A DNA stretch of 37,709 nt from positions 1 to 37,709 of the IMG/VR virus record IMGVR_UViG_3300038470_000052. One strand, given 5' to 3'. Shown one piece after another: positions 29,464 to 37,170 of this stretch (the first letter of the stretch is position 1; the number at the start of each line of letters is the position of its first letter). The stretch comes from a virus. The notes beneath the pieces are model-generated. The model was not told where the DNA came from, searched no databases, and was given only the letters and a program-made list of their open reading frames with translations. A program made the translations under genes and the position numbers.

Positions 29464-30012
29464 ATGAGAAATATAGAATTATTGGATCTATCCATAGCGC
29501 ATTATTCAAGGATGCGCGAATTTGTCTTAAGGCTTTCGGAAAATGAGATAAAAGAATTATATATTTATCCTGTAGAGTTTTTGTACAAGCTTTATAAAAA
29601 AATGTATTCTCAGATAGGGGAAGGTTGGCACGGGAAGGATTGCTCATTATGCAATAATTATTTTAAAGAAGTTCGGGAACAACATGAGGTAAAAATAAAA
29701 TGCACTAAGTGCCCGCTTGACGAATTAGGTTACAATTGTAAGGAAAAAAATTCTGTTTGGAATAAACTGAACGAATCAAGAGATATAGACAAATGGCTTT
29801 CCAATGCGGAAAGGATGATAGAATTATTATGTTTTGCAAAAAAAGAATATGAAGAAAAAGCCAAACAAAAAGAAAAATATCTTTTGAAAAAAAATATTAA
29901 AAATATAAAAGCCGTCATAACAACCTTATCTGATACAAAAAAATCTATGAAATCGCTACTAAAATCCCTAAAGGAAAACCACAAATGCCAAGGAAAACCA
30001 ATCAGCAACTAA
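29464..30012 (+). CDS. Cys-cluster protein upstream of the primase
   Basis: The protein has 182 residues from ATG 29464; an earlier frame from 29389 would run through the structured RNA and is rejected. The site before the ATG is weak (GTGAG). The middle holds DCSLCNNYF...KCTKCPLDELGYNC, the phage-type C-x2-C...C-x2-CP...C cluster. The last 60 residues are Lys-rich and coiled-coil-like (KKNIKNIKAVITTLSDTKKS). The gene overlaps the primase-helicase start by 28 bases. Expression may depend on read-through of the terminator just upstream. Confidence 0.75.
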   Translation: MRNIELLDLSIAHYSRMREFVLRLSENEIKELYIYPVEFLYKLYKKMYSQIGEGWHGKDCSLCNNYFKEVREQHEVKIKCTKCPLDELGYNCKEKNSVWNKLNESRDIDKWLSNAERMIELLCFAKKEYEEKAKQKEKYLLKKNIKNIKAVITTLSDTKKSMKSLLKSLKENHKCQGKPISN

Positions 30013-32372
30013 CATTACAAACACTGCCAACAGATGAAGATTTTGAGAAATTCAACAAGATGATCCGTTCGGAAAGTGCGGTCGAAAAGTTCGGATACGT
30101 CACTAAAATATGGGCTTTTAAAAACATCTTCAAATGTTGCGAATACGTTGAGACAGAATTTGAGCACCACGAAAAAGGTACACATAGAGTTCAGTGGTTT
30201 CTGTCTATGGAACAGGGGTGGCGCATGGGATACCCCCCGTTTGCTCCAAAAGATAAGCTCTGCCTTTATAACGAGGATATGCTATCCGATGAAATAGACA
30301 ACATCCTGTTAGTCGAAGGATTGGATGGCCTGAACCCAACGCCTGAAAACATAGGTGATATATCCAGGCACTTTGTAACAAGCGCAGGTAATACATACCT
30401 GATAATGAGTTACGGAGAGCATAGCCAGGCAGACCGTAGACGCTGGATGTCTCTAACAGAAAGGAAAAGCACCAATATTGTTATATGGCCGAGGCTGTAC
30501 CGGGATGTTAACCGTGACGGTAGCGAAAAGCAGAAAACTGCACAACCCGGATTTAAAACCGCGCTAGATATCAAAGAGAAAATACTGCCCTGGGCGAAGA
30601 TCCTGGATGTATACGAATGGGATTCAAACAACGAGCTGCCGGAGGGGTTTGGGCTTGGCGCCTGCCTGGCAGACGGGTATAGTATCGAGAAGTTCCTTCA
30701 GGTATGTCCCTATTTCGATGCGAAAAAAGACAGAGAAAAACGGCTTGCGCATTCAATTGGATTCGCTCCATTCAAATTTTTAGGCTATGATCAAAAAAAC
30801 TTTTATTTCCTAACAGGCCGGTCATCTTCGTTTTTTAACCTACCCCGGAAAGGAATTGCGAATACCGCATTATTTAACCTGGCACCGCTGGATTGGTGGA
30901 TTGATCACTTCCCCGGGGGCAGGAGCGTAGACTGGAATTCTGCGATTGACTGGCTGATAAATGAAAGCATATCGCGCGGATATGTGGCAAATAACAAATT
31001 CAGGCGCGCCGGATTTTGGAAGGATGGCAGCAATTTTTATTGCAATAACGGCCGGGAAATAATAACCAACAAAGGCGAGAAGATCCCCTACTCGAAAATC
31101 GAATCCGAATATTGTTACATCCAGTCATCAATAACAATAGATAAAATAACAGGCGACCAGGCCACGGACAAACAGGGGGAAGACCTGGTCAGGCTATTCG
31201 AGGCGCAAAACTTTAAAACCAGGCTCCAGGCATGGGAGGCGTGTGGCTGGGCGATCATGGCTCCGTTTTACTCGATGCTGACCAGGAGGCCGCTTATGTG
31301 GATAAAAGGCGCGAGTATGTCCGGAAAATCCTGGTTAATTGAAAACGTAATGGCTCCATTAGCCTGTGAGCTGGCATTTTCCGGAACTCCCAAAACAACA
31401 GATTCCCAGTTTAAACATCAACTCGGCACTGACAACCGGGTTGCGTATTTTGACGAAATGGAAACCAGGTCGAAAAACAACAGGCAAAACATGGAGGCAA
31501 TCGAAAGTAAAATCCAAATGGCGCGGGATAGCACATCAAACAGCTCAAATAAAATCAGCCACACCGGAAAGGACGGGGAGCCGGTCACATTTGAAATCAA
31601 TTCCGGGATCTGCTTTTCTTCGGTCATTCCATACCTCGATAGTGCCCCCCTGGAAAGCCGCTTTATTTGCCCGGAATTGTCAGCGGTATTGGATGAAAAA
31701 ACCAGGAAAGAAAAGCAATCTGGAGTATTTAAAATCCTGCAAACTGGGCTCATGGATGATCCTAAAATATTCATGCGCCGGTTATTTGCAAACATCGACC
31801 AGATAATCAAAAACATCGAATGGCTGAAAAAAGAAATTGCGTCAATCCTGGAAGACCAGCGAAAGGCGGATAATTACGCGCCAATATTCGCCGGGATTTT
31901 CGCACTGACTAATACCGGAGAAATCACCCCGGAGTTTTTTTCTTTGATTGGCGAAATGCTGGCAGATATAAAAGAGAGAACAATCGAAACGGATGAAGAG
32001 GCGCTTATCAACATTATCCTGGAATCCAATGTAGAGGCGGACGGGGGAAAAAGAAAATTGATCTCCGAATTAGTTCATGAAGTACTCAACAATGAGGATG
32101 CCTACGCCTCGAACATGGCATTAGGCAGGTGCGGGCTGACCTATGACCAGCAAACTGATAGCTTGGCAATTGCGACTAACAATGGATTCCTGCGTGGTAT
32201 TTTTGCCGGGTCTCCGTATGGAGTTAAATATGGGGAGGTGCTTATCAGGCACCCGGGGGTAGACAGGAGGTCGGGGGTAACGCAAAATGTTTTCTTCGCC
32301 GGATCAAGGAAAAAATGTGTAGTATTCAGGCGGCAGATGTTTCTAAAAATATTAGACGGAGGGGGAGTATGA
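29985..32372 (+). CDS. Primase-helicase (toprim plus SF3/AAA-like helicase)
   Basis: The protein has 795 residues. A toprim-like region includes NILLVEGLDG (E111) and NIVIWPRLYRDVNRDG (about 165-179), where the usual WPD-x-D motif is stretched. A linker domain follows. The ATPase has Walker A KGASMSGKS (441-449), Walker B VAYFDEME (486-493) and a later sensor-like NSGICFSSVIPYL. The arrangement fits a bifunctional primase-helicase that starts and unwinds at the phage origin. No phage DNA polymerase is seen, so host polymerase is probably recruited. The stop overlaps the next start (ATGA). Confidence 0.85.
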   Translation: MPRKTNQQLTLQTLPTDEDFEKFNKMIRSESAVEKFGYVTKIWAFKNIFKCCEYVETEFEHHEKGTHRVQWFLSMEQGWRMGYPPFAPKDKLCLYNEDMLSDEIDNILLVEGLDGLNPTPENIGDISRHFVTSAGNTYLIMSYGEHSQADRRRWMSLTERKSTNIVIWPRLYRDVNRDGSEKQKTAQPGFKTALDIKEKILPWAKILDVYEWDSNNELPEGFGLGACLADGYSIEKFLQVCPYFDAKKDREKRLAHSIGFAPFKFLGYDQKNFYFLTGRSSSFFNLPRKGIANTALFNLAPLDWWIDHFPGGRSVDWNSAIDWLINESISRGYVANNKFRRAGFWKDGSNFYCNNGREIITNKGEKIPYSKIESEYCYIQSSITIDKITGDQATDKQGEDLVRLFEAQNFKTRLQAWEACGWAIMAPFYSMLTRRPLMWIKGASMSGKSWLIENVMAPLACELAFSGTPKTTDSQFKHQLGTDNRVAYFDEMETRSKNNRQNMEAIESKIQMARDSTSNSSNKISHTGKDGEPVTFEINSGICFSSVIPYLDSAPLESRFICPELSAVLDEKTRKEKQSGVFKILQTGLMDDPKIFMRRLFANIDQIIKNIEWLKKEIASILEDQRKADNYAPIFAGIFALTNTGEITPEFFSLIGEMLADIKERTIETDEEALINIILESNVEADGGKRKLISELVHEVLNNEDAYASNMALGRCGLTYDQQTDSLAIATNNGFLRGIFAGSPYGVKYGEVLIRHPGVDRRSGVTQNVFFAGSRKKCVVFRRQMFLKILDGGGV

Positions 32373-32551
32373 GCAATGTCTTATTAAATAAAAACCCAAT
32401 CTATATAAAAGAAAAATGCAATATATGCAAAAGGGCTTATCCTGAAACAATTCTCAACATAGAGGCCGTAATTCATCACGGAGCAAAAAATTTTGAATGT
32501 CTAAATAGAAAAGAATGCAAAAAATATGCGAAAAAACGAGGCATAAGATGA
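32369..32551 (+). CDS. Small zinc-finger-like protein
   Basis: The protein has 60 residues. ATG 32369 overlaps the primase stop and follows a strong GGAGGGGGAG site; a longer frame from 32315 lies inside the primase gene. It has CNICKRAYPE and FECLNRKECKKYAKK, giving a C-x2-C...C-x5-C finger with a basic tail. One of a run of four tiny Cys-rich or membrane proteins after the primase. Confidence 0.7.
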   Translation: MSNVLLNKNPIYIKEKCNICKRAYPETILNIEAVIHHGAKNFECLNRKECKKYAKKRGIR

Positions 32552-32790
32552 ACAAATCAAGATTACAGGTTCTTAATTTCAAAGTGTTTATTGTTATATG
32601 CTGCGTTTATCTGGCAACTATAATCAGCCAGGGGATTTTTAAATCTGATTTTAGCCCGGTATTTATTGCCTTCTGTACGGCGGTATCACCGGCGATTGTA
32701 TCGTTAAATATCAGGTATGCGGCCAGGGAAACGGCTTTGAGCAAAAGCAGCCCGTCGGTGGTGGAAAAGATAATAACAAAGGGGAGATAA
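32548..32790 (+). CDS. Small two-helix membrane protein (possible holin)
   Basis: The protein has 80 residues starting at ATG 32548, overlapping the previous stop (ATGA). Two hydrophobic segments (KVFIVICCVYLATIISQGIF and FIAFCTAVSPAIVSLNI) are joined by a short polar loop; the C-terminal tail is charged. Length and topology suit a class II holin, but it lies in the early operon, far from the peptidase gene. A membrane-active early protein is equally likely. Confidence 0.65.
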   Translation: MNKSRLQVLNFKVFIVICCVYLATIISQGIFKSDFSPVFIAFCTAVSPAIVSLNIRYAARETALSKSSPSVVEKIITKGR

Positions 32791-32792
32791 AC

Positions 32793-32948
32793 ATGAGTGA
32801 ACAAATCATGGTAAATAAAGATAAGCTTATAAGGCTTATAGATGATAATGATGGTTGCGTACCATGCTGTAAAGAAAAATATGATAAAAATAATTGTCTG
32901 AATACAAATTGTAATGAATGTGTTATTGATTGGTTGCAAAAGGAATAA
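32793..32948 (+). CDS. Tiny Cys-rich protein (51 residues)
   Basis: ATG 32793 follows GGGGAG. The N-terminus MSEQIMVNKDKLIRLIDDND is followed by GCVPCCKEKY...CLNTNCNEC and ends IDWLQKE. Six Cys residues are packed in 24 positions, suggesting a metal-binding knuckle. The next gene starts 2 bases after its stop. Unknown function. Confidence 0.65.
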   Translation: MSEQIMVNKDKLIRLIDDNDGCVPCCKEKYDKNNCLNTNCNECVIDWLQKE

Positions 32949-32950
32949 AG

Positions 32951-33106
32951 ATGAGCGATTCTTATGATGATTTTGAAGAAATCTACGATGAAGACGAAGA
33001 TTATACCTGTTGCGCTCTATGCGGTTGCATTATAGGCGATGAGGTTGGTTTTGGTGTAGAAATCGCACCGGGTGTAATCTGTTGTGATAATTGTATGGAG
33101 GAGTAA
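32951..33106 (+). CDS. Tiny acidic zinc-finger protein (51 residues)
   Basis: ATG 32951 is preceded by AAAGG-type sequence that also codes for the end of the previous gene. The first 18 residues are almost all acidic (SYDDFEEIYDEDEDY). A C4-type ribbon follows (CCALCGC ... CCDNCMEE) around a GDEVGFGVEIAPGV strand pair. Acidic plus ribbon composition suggests a protein that mimics DNA or binds a host factor; this is inference from composition. Confidence 0.65.
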   Translation: MSDSYDDFEEIYDEDEDYTCCALCGCIIGDEVGFGVEIAPGVICCDNCMEE

Positions 33107-33109
33107 ATA

Positions 33110-33520
33110 GTGATAGGAAAGGAACTAAAAGCGGAAAGAATTAAAAAAGAAATTACAATTTCCAGGCTGCATAAATTAACTGGAATAGGATTAATAGAAT
33201 TATCCCAATATGATATTGAATTGAAGCCGCCAACAATTGAACATTTAAAGCTTATTTGTAATTATCTTAATCTTGACTATAAGCATTACCTGGAAATACT
33301 GAAAAACGAAGATGCTTCTGTTTATGCAAAAAATAAACAGGAATGGGAAGAATTTAATCTGATTTGCGATATAATCGGGAAATCAAAACCTGATATTAAA
33401 CCAGATGAAACAATAAAAAAGACATGTATTTGCGGTGGTATACTATCAATAAAAAAATCAGCATATAACGGGCACGTCTGCGCAGCATGTAATAAGTGTG
33501 GATTTAAAATGATTGAGTAA
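33110..33520 (+). CDS. XRE-family regulator with C-terminal zinc ribbon
   Basis: The protein has 136 residues starting at GTG 33110, with GGAGGAG upstream. Residues 3-65 form an XRE HTH (LKAERIKKEITISRLHKLTG, then IELSQYDIELKPPTIEHLKL). The C-terminal 35 residues are a zinc ribbon (CICGGILSIKKSAYNG...CAACNKCGFK). It may be a mid-phase regulator of the operon it lies in. It does not resemble the paired switch proteins at 3.2 kb. Confidence 0.82.
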   Translation: MIGKELKAERIKKEITISRLHKLTGIGLIELSQYDIELKPPTIEHLKLICNYLNLDYKHYLEILKNEDASVYAKNKQEWEEFNLICDIIGKSKPDIKPDETIKKTCICGGILSIKKSAYNGHVCAACNKCGFKMIE

Positions 33521-33533
33521 CAAAGGAGACCAA

Positions 33534-34208
33534 ATGCCATTAAACATTGCTAAAGGAAATATGTATGGATTTATTACCCATACATGGAATTTTATTAAAG
33601 GAGTTTGCCCGCATAACTGTTCATATTGTTATATGCGGAAAAGGTGGCCGCGAATGAAGAAACCGCGCCTTGACGAAAAGGAATTTAAAATCCGCCCCGA
33701 GCCAGGCAGTAAAATATTTGTCGGCAGCAGCATAGATATGTTTGCGGATGCAATCCCTTCTGAATGGATAAATAGAATTTTGTGTTATATTGATGCAATG
33801 AAGGATTGTACTTTTTTATTGCAAACAAAAAATCCTAAAAGATTCAATCATAATCGTTATCCTGGGAATTGCATACTATGCACCACGATAGAAACAAACA
33901 GAAATTGCATAACCGGTAATGAGCCGAAAATAATTGACAGGATATATTATTTTACGCATGGGATGCCAGACAATAGGAGAATGTTGACAATTGAACCAAT
34001 AATGGATTTTGATATTGAGGAAATGTTAAACTTAATTATTCAATCGCATCCATTTCAAATTAATATAGGCGCCGATAGCAGTAACAATCATTTGCCCGAA
34101 CCGTCAAAAGAAAAGCTTGAGGCATTCATTAAATTATTAAAAGACAATAATTTTAATGTCTTTTTAAAACCTAATTTGAATAGGATTTTAAATGGATTTG
34201 ACAGCTGA
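33534..34208 (+). CDS. Radical SAM protein of the DUF5131 (phage Gp37/Gp68-like) type
   Basis: The protein has 224 residues; ATG 33534 follows AAAGGAG. The motif C-x3-C-x2-C (CPHNCSYCYM, C25, C29, C32) would bind the 4Fe-4S cluster. HTWNFIKGVCPHNC, IFVGSSIDMFADAIPSEWIN, FLLQTKNPKRF, MLTIEPIMDFD and the late FQINIGADSS follow the pattern of the phage DUF5131 family. The reaction is unknown; a DNA- or nucleotide-modifying role is suggested by the next two genes. It overlaps the nuclease-like gene by 17 bases. Confidence 0.85.
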   Translation: MPLNIAKGNMYGFITHTWNFIKGVCPHNCSYCYMRKRWPRMKKPRLDEKEFKIRPEPGSKIFVGSSIDMFADAIPSEWINRILCYIDAMKDCTFLLQTKNPKRFNHNRYPGNCILCTTIETNRNCITGNEPKIIDRIYYFTHGMPDNRRMLTIEPIMDFDIEEMLNLIIQSHPFQINIGADSSNNHLPEPSKEKLEAFIKLLKDNNFNVFLKPNLNRILNGFDS

Positions 34209-34677
34209 TATCATTAAAAAAATATTATATTGGCGTTATAGATATAGACTTTGTTATTACTATTGTGCGGATGAAGTAAATTACAAAGATTTTATCTTTA
34301 TTACCAACTATGGATATGTGGGTGAAATAGAAATAAAAACGTCATTAGCGGATTTGAGAGCAGATTTTAAAAAACAAAAACATAACAACATAAAAAATGA
34401 TTATAAAATACACGTAAATTATTTTTATTTTGCAGTTCCAGATTATTTGCTTGAAAAAGCAACCCCGATAATCGAAGGCATGAATACAAAATATGGAATT
34501 ATAAAAATATACAGCAACGCTCTTTATGATATAAAAACAATTAAAAAAGCAAAACTTTTGCAGCCATGTTTTAAGGATAGCAATCTTTTTAATAATATAA
34601 AGGAAAATATAATTGCGCGGTTAACGTCTAAAATAGCAACCGAATCACTAAATGACTTAAGGAAAGTATTTAAATGA
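34192..34677 (+). CDS. MmcB-like PD-(D/E)XK nuclease-fold protein
   Basis: The protein has 161 residues. The core reads DFIFITNYGYVGEIEIKTSL, ADLRADFKKQKHNN, then VNYFYFAVPDYL and YGIIKIYSNALYD. The E-x-EIK-S motif followed by D..KH and FYFAVP is the pattern of MmcB-type and related nucleases. It starts inside the radical SAM gene and ends in an ATGA overlap with the methyltransferase, so all three are made together. Its substrate may be modified or unmodified DNA. Confidence 0.75.
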   Translation: MDLTADIIKKILYWRYRYRLCYYYCADEVNYKDFIFITNYGYVGEIEIKTSLADLRADFKKQKHNNIKNDYKIHVNYFYFAVPDYLLEKATPIIEGMNTKYGIIKIYSNALYDIKTIKKAKLLQPCFKDSNLFNNIKENIIARLTSKIATESLNDLRKVFK

Positions 34678-35333
34678 ACATAGCATACAACATTGACTGC
34701 ATGGATTATATGAGGGAATTGCCAGATAAATATTTCGACCTGGCAATAGTAGATCCGCCGAATGGCAAAGGGAAAAATATTTGCTGTGGAGGAACCTGGT
34801 CGGCCAAATATAAAAAAACTGATATGACGTGGAATAATGAAATTCCAGGCAAAGAATATTTTGACGAACTAATGAGAGTCAGTAAAAACCAAATAATTTG
34901 GTGCGCGATTTATTATCAGGAATATCTTTACAGCAGCCGTGGCTGGATAGTCTGGAGAAAAAAAAATATATATGAAAATTTCTCTATGGCAATGGTCGAA
35001 CTCGCCTGGTCGTCTTTTGACATAAACGCCAAATGCTATGAAAGCCAACCAGAAAGAGGCAACAGGTGGCATCCTGCGCAGAAGCCAGAAAAGCTTTATG
35101 GTTGGCTATTGGCTACTTATGCAAAGCCAGGCTGGAAAATACTTGATACCCATTTAGGTTCTGGCAGCATTAGAAGAGCTTGCGATAAAATGGGTTTTGA
35201 ATTCGTAGGATGCGAAATAGATAAAACCATATTCGACAAACAAGAGCAGCGTTTCCAGGAATACATAAAACAACCTGAATTGTTCGATAAAGAAGAGTAT
35301 GTAAATCAGGATTTGTATTCTTTTGAATCATGA
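34674..35333 (+). CDS. DNA methyltransferase (N6/N4, beta-class) with DPPN motif
   Basis: The protein has 219 residues. Motif order: NIDCMDYMRELPDKYFDLAI, then VDPPNGKGK (catalytic motif IV at 27-30, with Asn in place of the usual Tyr), KNQIIWCAIYY, SRGWIVWRK, HPAQKPEKLYGWLL, and the SAM site ILDTHLGSGS. This is the common phage type of site-specific adenine or cytosine-N4 methylase. The Y-to-N change at the catalytic motif may alter activity or target base. Last gene of the plus-strand operon. Confidence 0.88.
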   Translation: MNIAYNIDCMDYMRELPDKYFDLAIVDPPNGKGKNICCGGTWSAKYKKTDMTWNNEIPGKEYFDELMRVSKNQIIWCAIYYQEYLYSSRGWIVWRKKNIYENFSMAMVELAWSSFDINAKCYESQPERGNRWHPAQKPEKLYGWLLATYAKPGWKILDTHLGSGSIRRACDKMGFEFVGCEIDKTIFDKQEQRFQEYIKQPELFDKEEYVNQDLYSFES

Positions 35334-35346
35334 TATGCATTAATCA

Positions 35347-35742
35347 TTATCTATTTTGCTTCTTCAATAATTCATTGTTTTCATGGATATTTCCGATGAC
35401 TTCAATAACCAGCGCAGTATGTAGTAAAAAAGGTAATGTTGTTTTGGCACTCCAACAACAACTTAAATCATTCCAATAAACCAATCCTATTCCAGTCAAT
35501 TTATTAATTATACAGTCAAATCTACAAATATCATTTTCATAAATATCTTTACCGTTTTTATCCTGTTTGCCGGTGAATTGCATAAATATAAACTCATTTA
35601 TATCTCTCCAACGATAAGTTACGGCCTTTTTCCCTGGGATTATTGGAGCGCAAAGCGCTGTATTTTCTAACCAATTCACAGCCTTAACCTCACACATGAG
35701 ATTAAAACATTTATCCCACGATCTAAATTTATTTTCCTGCAT
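35347..35742 (-). CDS. YopX-family protein
   Basis: The protein has 131 residues with AGGAG before ATG. FRSWDKCFNLMCEVKAVNWL at the N-terminus and MQFTGKQDKNGKDIYENDIC in the middle are the signature of YopX-like phage proteins, followed by a beta-rich end (VIEVIGNIHENN). The family is widespread in phages of Firmicutes and others, with no firm function. It is the last gene of the minus-strand accessory operon and converges with the methyltransferase gene. Confidence 0.88.
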   Translation of the reverse strand: MQENKFRSWDKCFNLMCEVKAVNWLENTALCAPIIPGKKAVTYRWRDINEFIFMQFTGKQDKNGKDIYENDICRFDCIINKLTGIGLVYWNDLSCCWSAKTTLPFLLHTALVIEVIGNIHENNELLKKQNR

Positions 35743-35750
35743 AATTACTC

Positions 35751-36239
35751 CTATTTTACCAAATACAACGCCCAGCCTATCACCGCAACCACCCAGCCAC
35801 TAATTGCTATCCAGAGATTCCAGACCTGCGCTTTCTCTAATTCGATTAACCTCTTCTCTAATTGCTTGGTTAATCCCTGAGAATTTTCCAGTAATTTTTT
35901 GAGCGTTTGCAATTCCTGCCTGGATATTGTTATATTGCTGTTCAAGTCTTTTATAATTATCGTTAAACTGTTGTTTAATGTTTCTGATTGATTCAGTAAT
36001 TCCTTGTAGTTGTCCAATTCCCTCCTGGATTGCATCGAATCTGTCTGTAAGTCGGCTAATGCTTCCTGCAGAAAGATAATTTGTGAATCTAATTGATTCG
36101 AGTAGGATAAAATCTGCCTGGTTGCCTGGTCTATTTGTTCCTGTGACGAAGTATCTGAATAACAGAATAATAATCGCAATAAAGCAAATAGATAAAATAA
36201 CAAAATTAATCTGCCTATGTAATTTTTGTTTTGCTGCAT
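35751..36239 (-). CDS. Membrane-anchored coiled-coil protein, frame B (u-spanin-like topology)
   Basis: The protein has 162 residues. A hydrophobic N-terminus (YIGRLILLFYLFALLRLLFC) ends in Cys26. A long Leu/Gln/Glu coiled coil follows (about 30-135, QLEKRLIELEKAQ), then a C-terminal membrane helix (WNLWIAISGWVVAVIGWALY). N-terminal signal with Cys, periplasmic coiled coil and C-terminal anchor is the layout of unimolecular spanins, but Phe before the Cys is a poor lipobox. ATG 36239 directly follows the upstream TGA. Frame A (35800-36243) overlaps it almost fully. Confidence 0.6.
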   Translation of the reverse strand: MQQNKNYIGRLILLFYLFALLRLLFCYSDTSSQEQIDQATRQILSYSNQLDSQIIFLQEALADLQTDSMQSRRELDNYKELLNQSETLNNSLTIIIKDLNSNITISRQELQTLKKLLENSQGLTKQLEKRLIELEKAQVWNLWIAISGWVVAVIGWALYLVK

Positions 36240-36243
36240 TCAT
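35800..36243 (-). CDS. Overlapping membrane-anchored coiled-coil frame A
   Basis: The protein has 147 residues, starting at ATG 36243 in an ATGA overlap with the preceding stop; the ATG of frame B begins four bases later. It has one transmembrane helix (INFVILSICFIAIIILLFRY) and a heptad-like helix (SIRNIKQQFNDNYKRLEQQY). First codon positions are purines in about two thirds of codons (hand count), more than in frame B, which is coding-like. Either frame, or both, may be used. An Rz/Rz1-like nested pair is a possibility, without a clear lipoprotein signal. Confidence 0.4.
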   Translation of the reverse strand: MNAAKQKLHRQINFVILSICFIAIIILLFRYFVTGTNRPGNQADFILLESIRFTNYLSAGSISRLTDRFDAIQEGIGQLQGITESIRNIKQQFNDNYKRLEQQYNNIQAGIANAQKITGKFSGINQAIREEVNRIRESAGLESLDSN

Positions 36244-36503
36244 TTCCCACCTTCTGATATTTTTGTTTTTTTGTCCTCCTGATCTATGTCTATCAGCGCC
36301 AAATGTTTTACCAATAGGCAATTATCAGTATGTTTTCCGTCCCGATAGCATTTGCGGCTCATATGGTTATTGTCACAATTTTGGCAATCATGTTTTGGCC
36401 TAACATCATTTTCACAAAAAGGACAAATGCTTGCAATATTGTCTAAAATAGTTTTTAGCAATACATGCAGTTCTTTGTATAATTCATGGTCATCATATAA
36501 CAT
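36240..36503 (-). CDS. Cys-rich small protein
   Basis: The protein has 87 residues; ATG 36503 is chosen because AGGGGA lies 9 bases upstream. It overlaps the end of the previous gene. It begins MLYDDHELYKELHVLLKTIL, a helix, followed by CPFCENDVRPKHDCQNCDNN and two more Cys (KCYRDG, DNC), a probable double zinc knuckle. It ends in a basic KKTKISEGGK. The stop overlaps the start of the coiled-coil locus. Confidence 0.65.
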   Translation of the reverse strand: MLYDDHELYKELHVLLKTILDNIASICPFCENDVRPKHDCQNCDNNHMSRKCYRDGKHTDNCLLVKHLALIDIDQEDKKTKISEGGK

Positions 36504-36738
36504 TTGTTTCATTCCCCTGTTCCATTTCAATTAATCTTGCTTTTTCTTCACGAAACACAGCATGAGCATAAAACCCCGTTAATACATGAGTATTAGGGTC
36601 ATATTCAATTTCTCCAACCGGCTCACCGTTAAACCGATTAGAATAAACAATTTTAACAGAAATCAAATTTAGTAAATTGTTTACCTTCGTTCTTTGCTGT
36701 TCGATTGCGTTTTGCGAATCGTCATTTGTCTTTTCCAT
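36493..36738 (-). CDS. Hypothetical protein
   Basis: The protein has 81 residues with GGGGAA upstream of ATG 36738. A polar N-terminus (EKTNDDSQNAIEQQRTKVNN) is followed by strands (ISVKIVYSNRFNGEPVGEIE, HVLTGFYAHAVF) and an acidic end. No Cys cluster and no recognised domain. Part of the minus-strand accessory operon. Confidence 0.65.
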   Translation of the reverse strand: MEKTNDDSQNAIEQQRTKVNNLLNLISVKIVYSNRFNGEPVGEIEYDPNTHVLTGFYAHAVFREEKARLIEMEQGNETNVI

Positions 36739-36765
36739 GTTTTCCCCTTTATGTCTTTTTGAAAA

Positions 36766-37152
36766 TTATTCGCTTTTATCAGTAATGTACTTATAAATAA
36801 TCTCTGTGCATCTGTCTTTTGAATTATATTTTTCACAATAATTACTAATTTTACAATTTTCGCAACGTATTGATGTTGCAATACGGTTTAACCTTTCCAT
36901 ATTTATTACAACCGGCTTATTTTCTGGTTCGGGTTCAGACAACTCCAAAAATTCCTTTAATGTTAATTCTTTGAATTCGCTTTTTATAAAAGTGTCTGAT
37001 GAATACCCAGCGGTTATAATTTTATAATCACAATCCAAATAATAATAACAATAATAATTTGAATCAGATATGCTTTTGCCGCCTTTCGTCAATTTCGCGT
37101 GTTTCTTCTCAATCAATTCCCGATCTTGCCCTGTGACTCTTAATTTATACAT
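36766..37152 (-). CDS. Hypothetical protein with C-terminal Cys cluster
   Basis: The protein has 128 residues; ATG 37152 is favoured by GGGGGAA just upstream (a TTG at 37164 would add four residues). The N-terminal half is strand-like with a Tyr-rich stretch (NYYCYYYLDCDYKIITAGYS). The C-terminus has SIRCENCKISNYCEKYNSKD and one more Cys, a phage-type C-x2-C...C...C cluster. It follows the peptidase gene by 18 bases. Unknown function. Confidence 0.7.
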   Translation of the reverse strand: MYKLRVTGQDRELIEKKHAKLTKGGKSISDSNYYCYYYLDCDYKIITAGYSSDTFIKSEFKELTLKEFLELSEPEPENKPVVINMERLNRIATSIRCENCKISNYCEKYNSKDRCTEIIYKYITDKSE

Positions 37153-37170
37153 ACATTCCCCCAATCTGTT

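Noticed and set aside
31366-31806. 146-codon alternative plus-strand frame within the primase-helicase
   Set aside because: It overlaps Walker A/B-containing sequence in another frame and has no ribosome site.
32332-32337. TTGACA at 29332-29337 (within the ncRNA region) as a second promoter
   Set aside because: No acceptable -10 lies 16-18 bases downstream; the coordinates meant are 29332-29337, inside the structured RNA.
36151-36170. Cys26 of frame B as a lipoprotein lipobox
   Set aside because: The residue before Cys is Phe, which does not fit the usual small residue at that position; kept only as a weak possibility.
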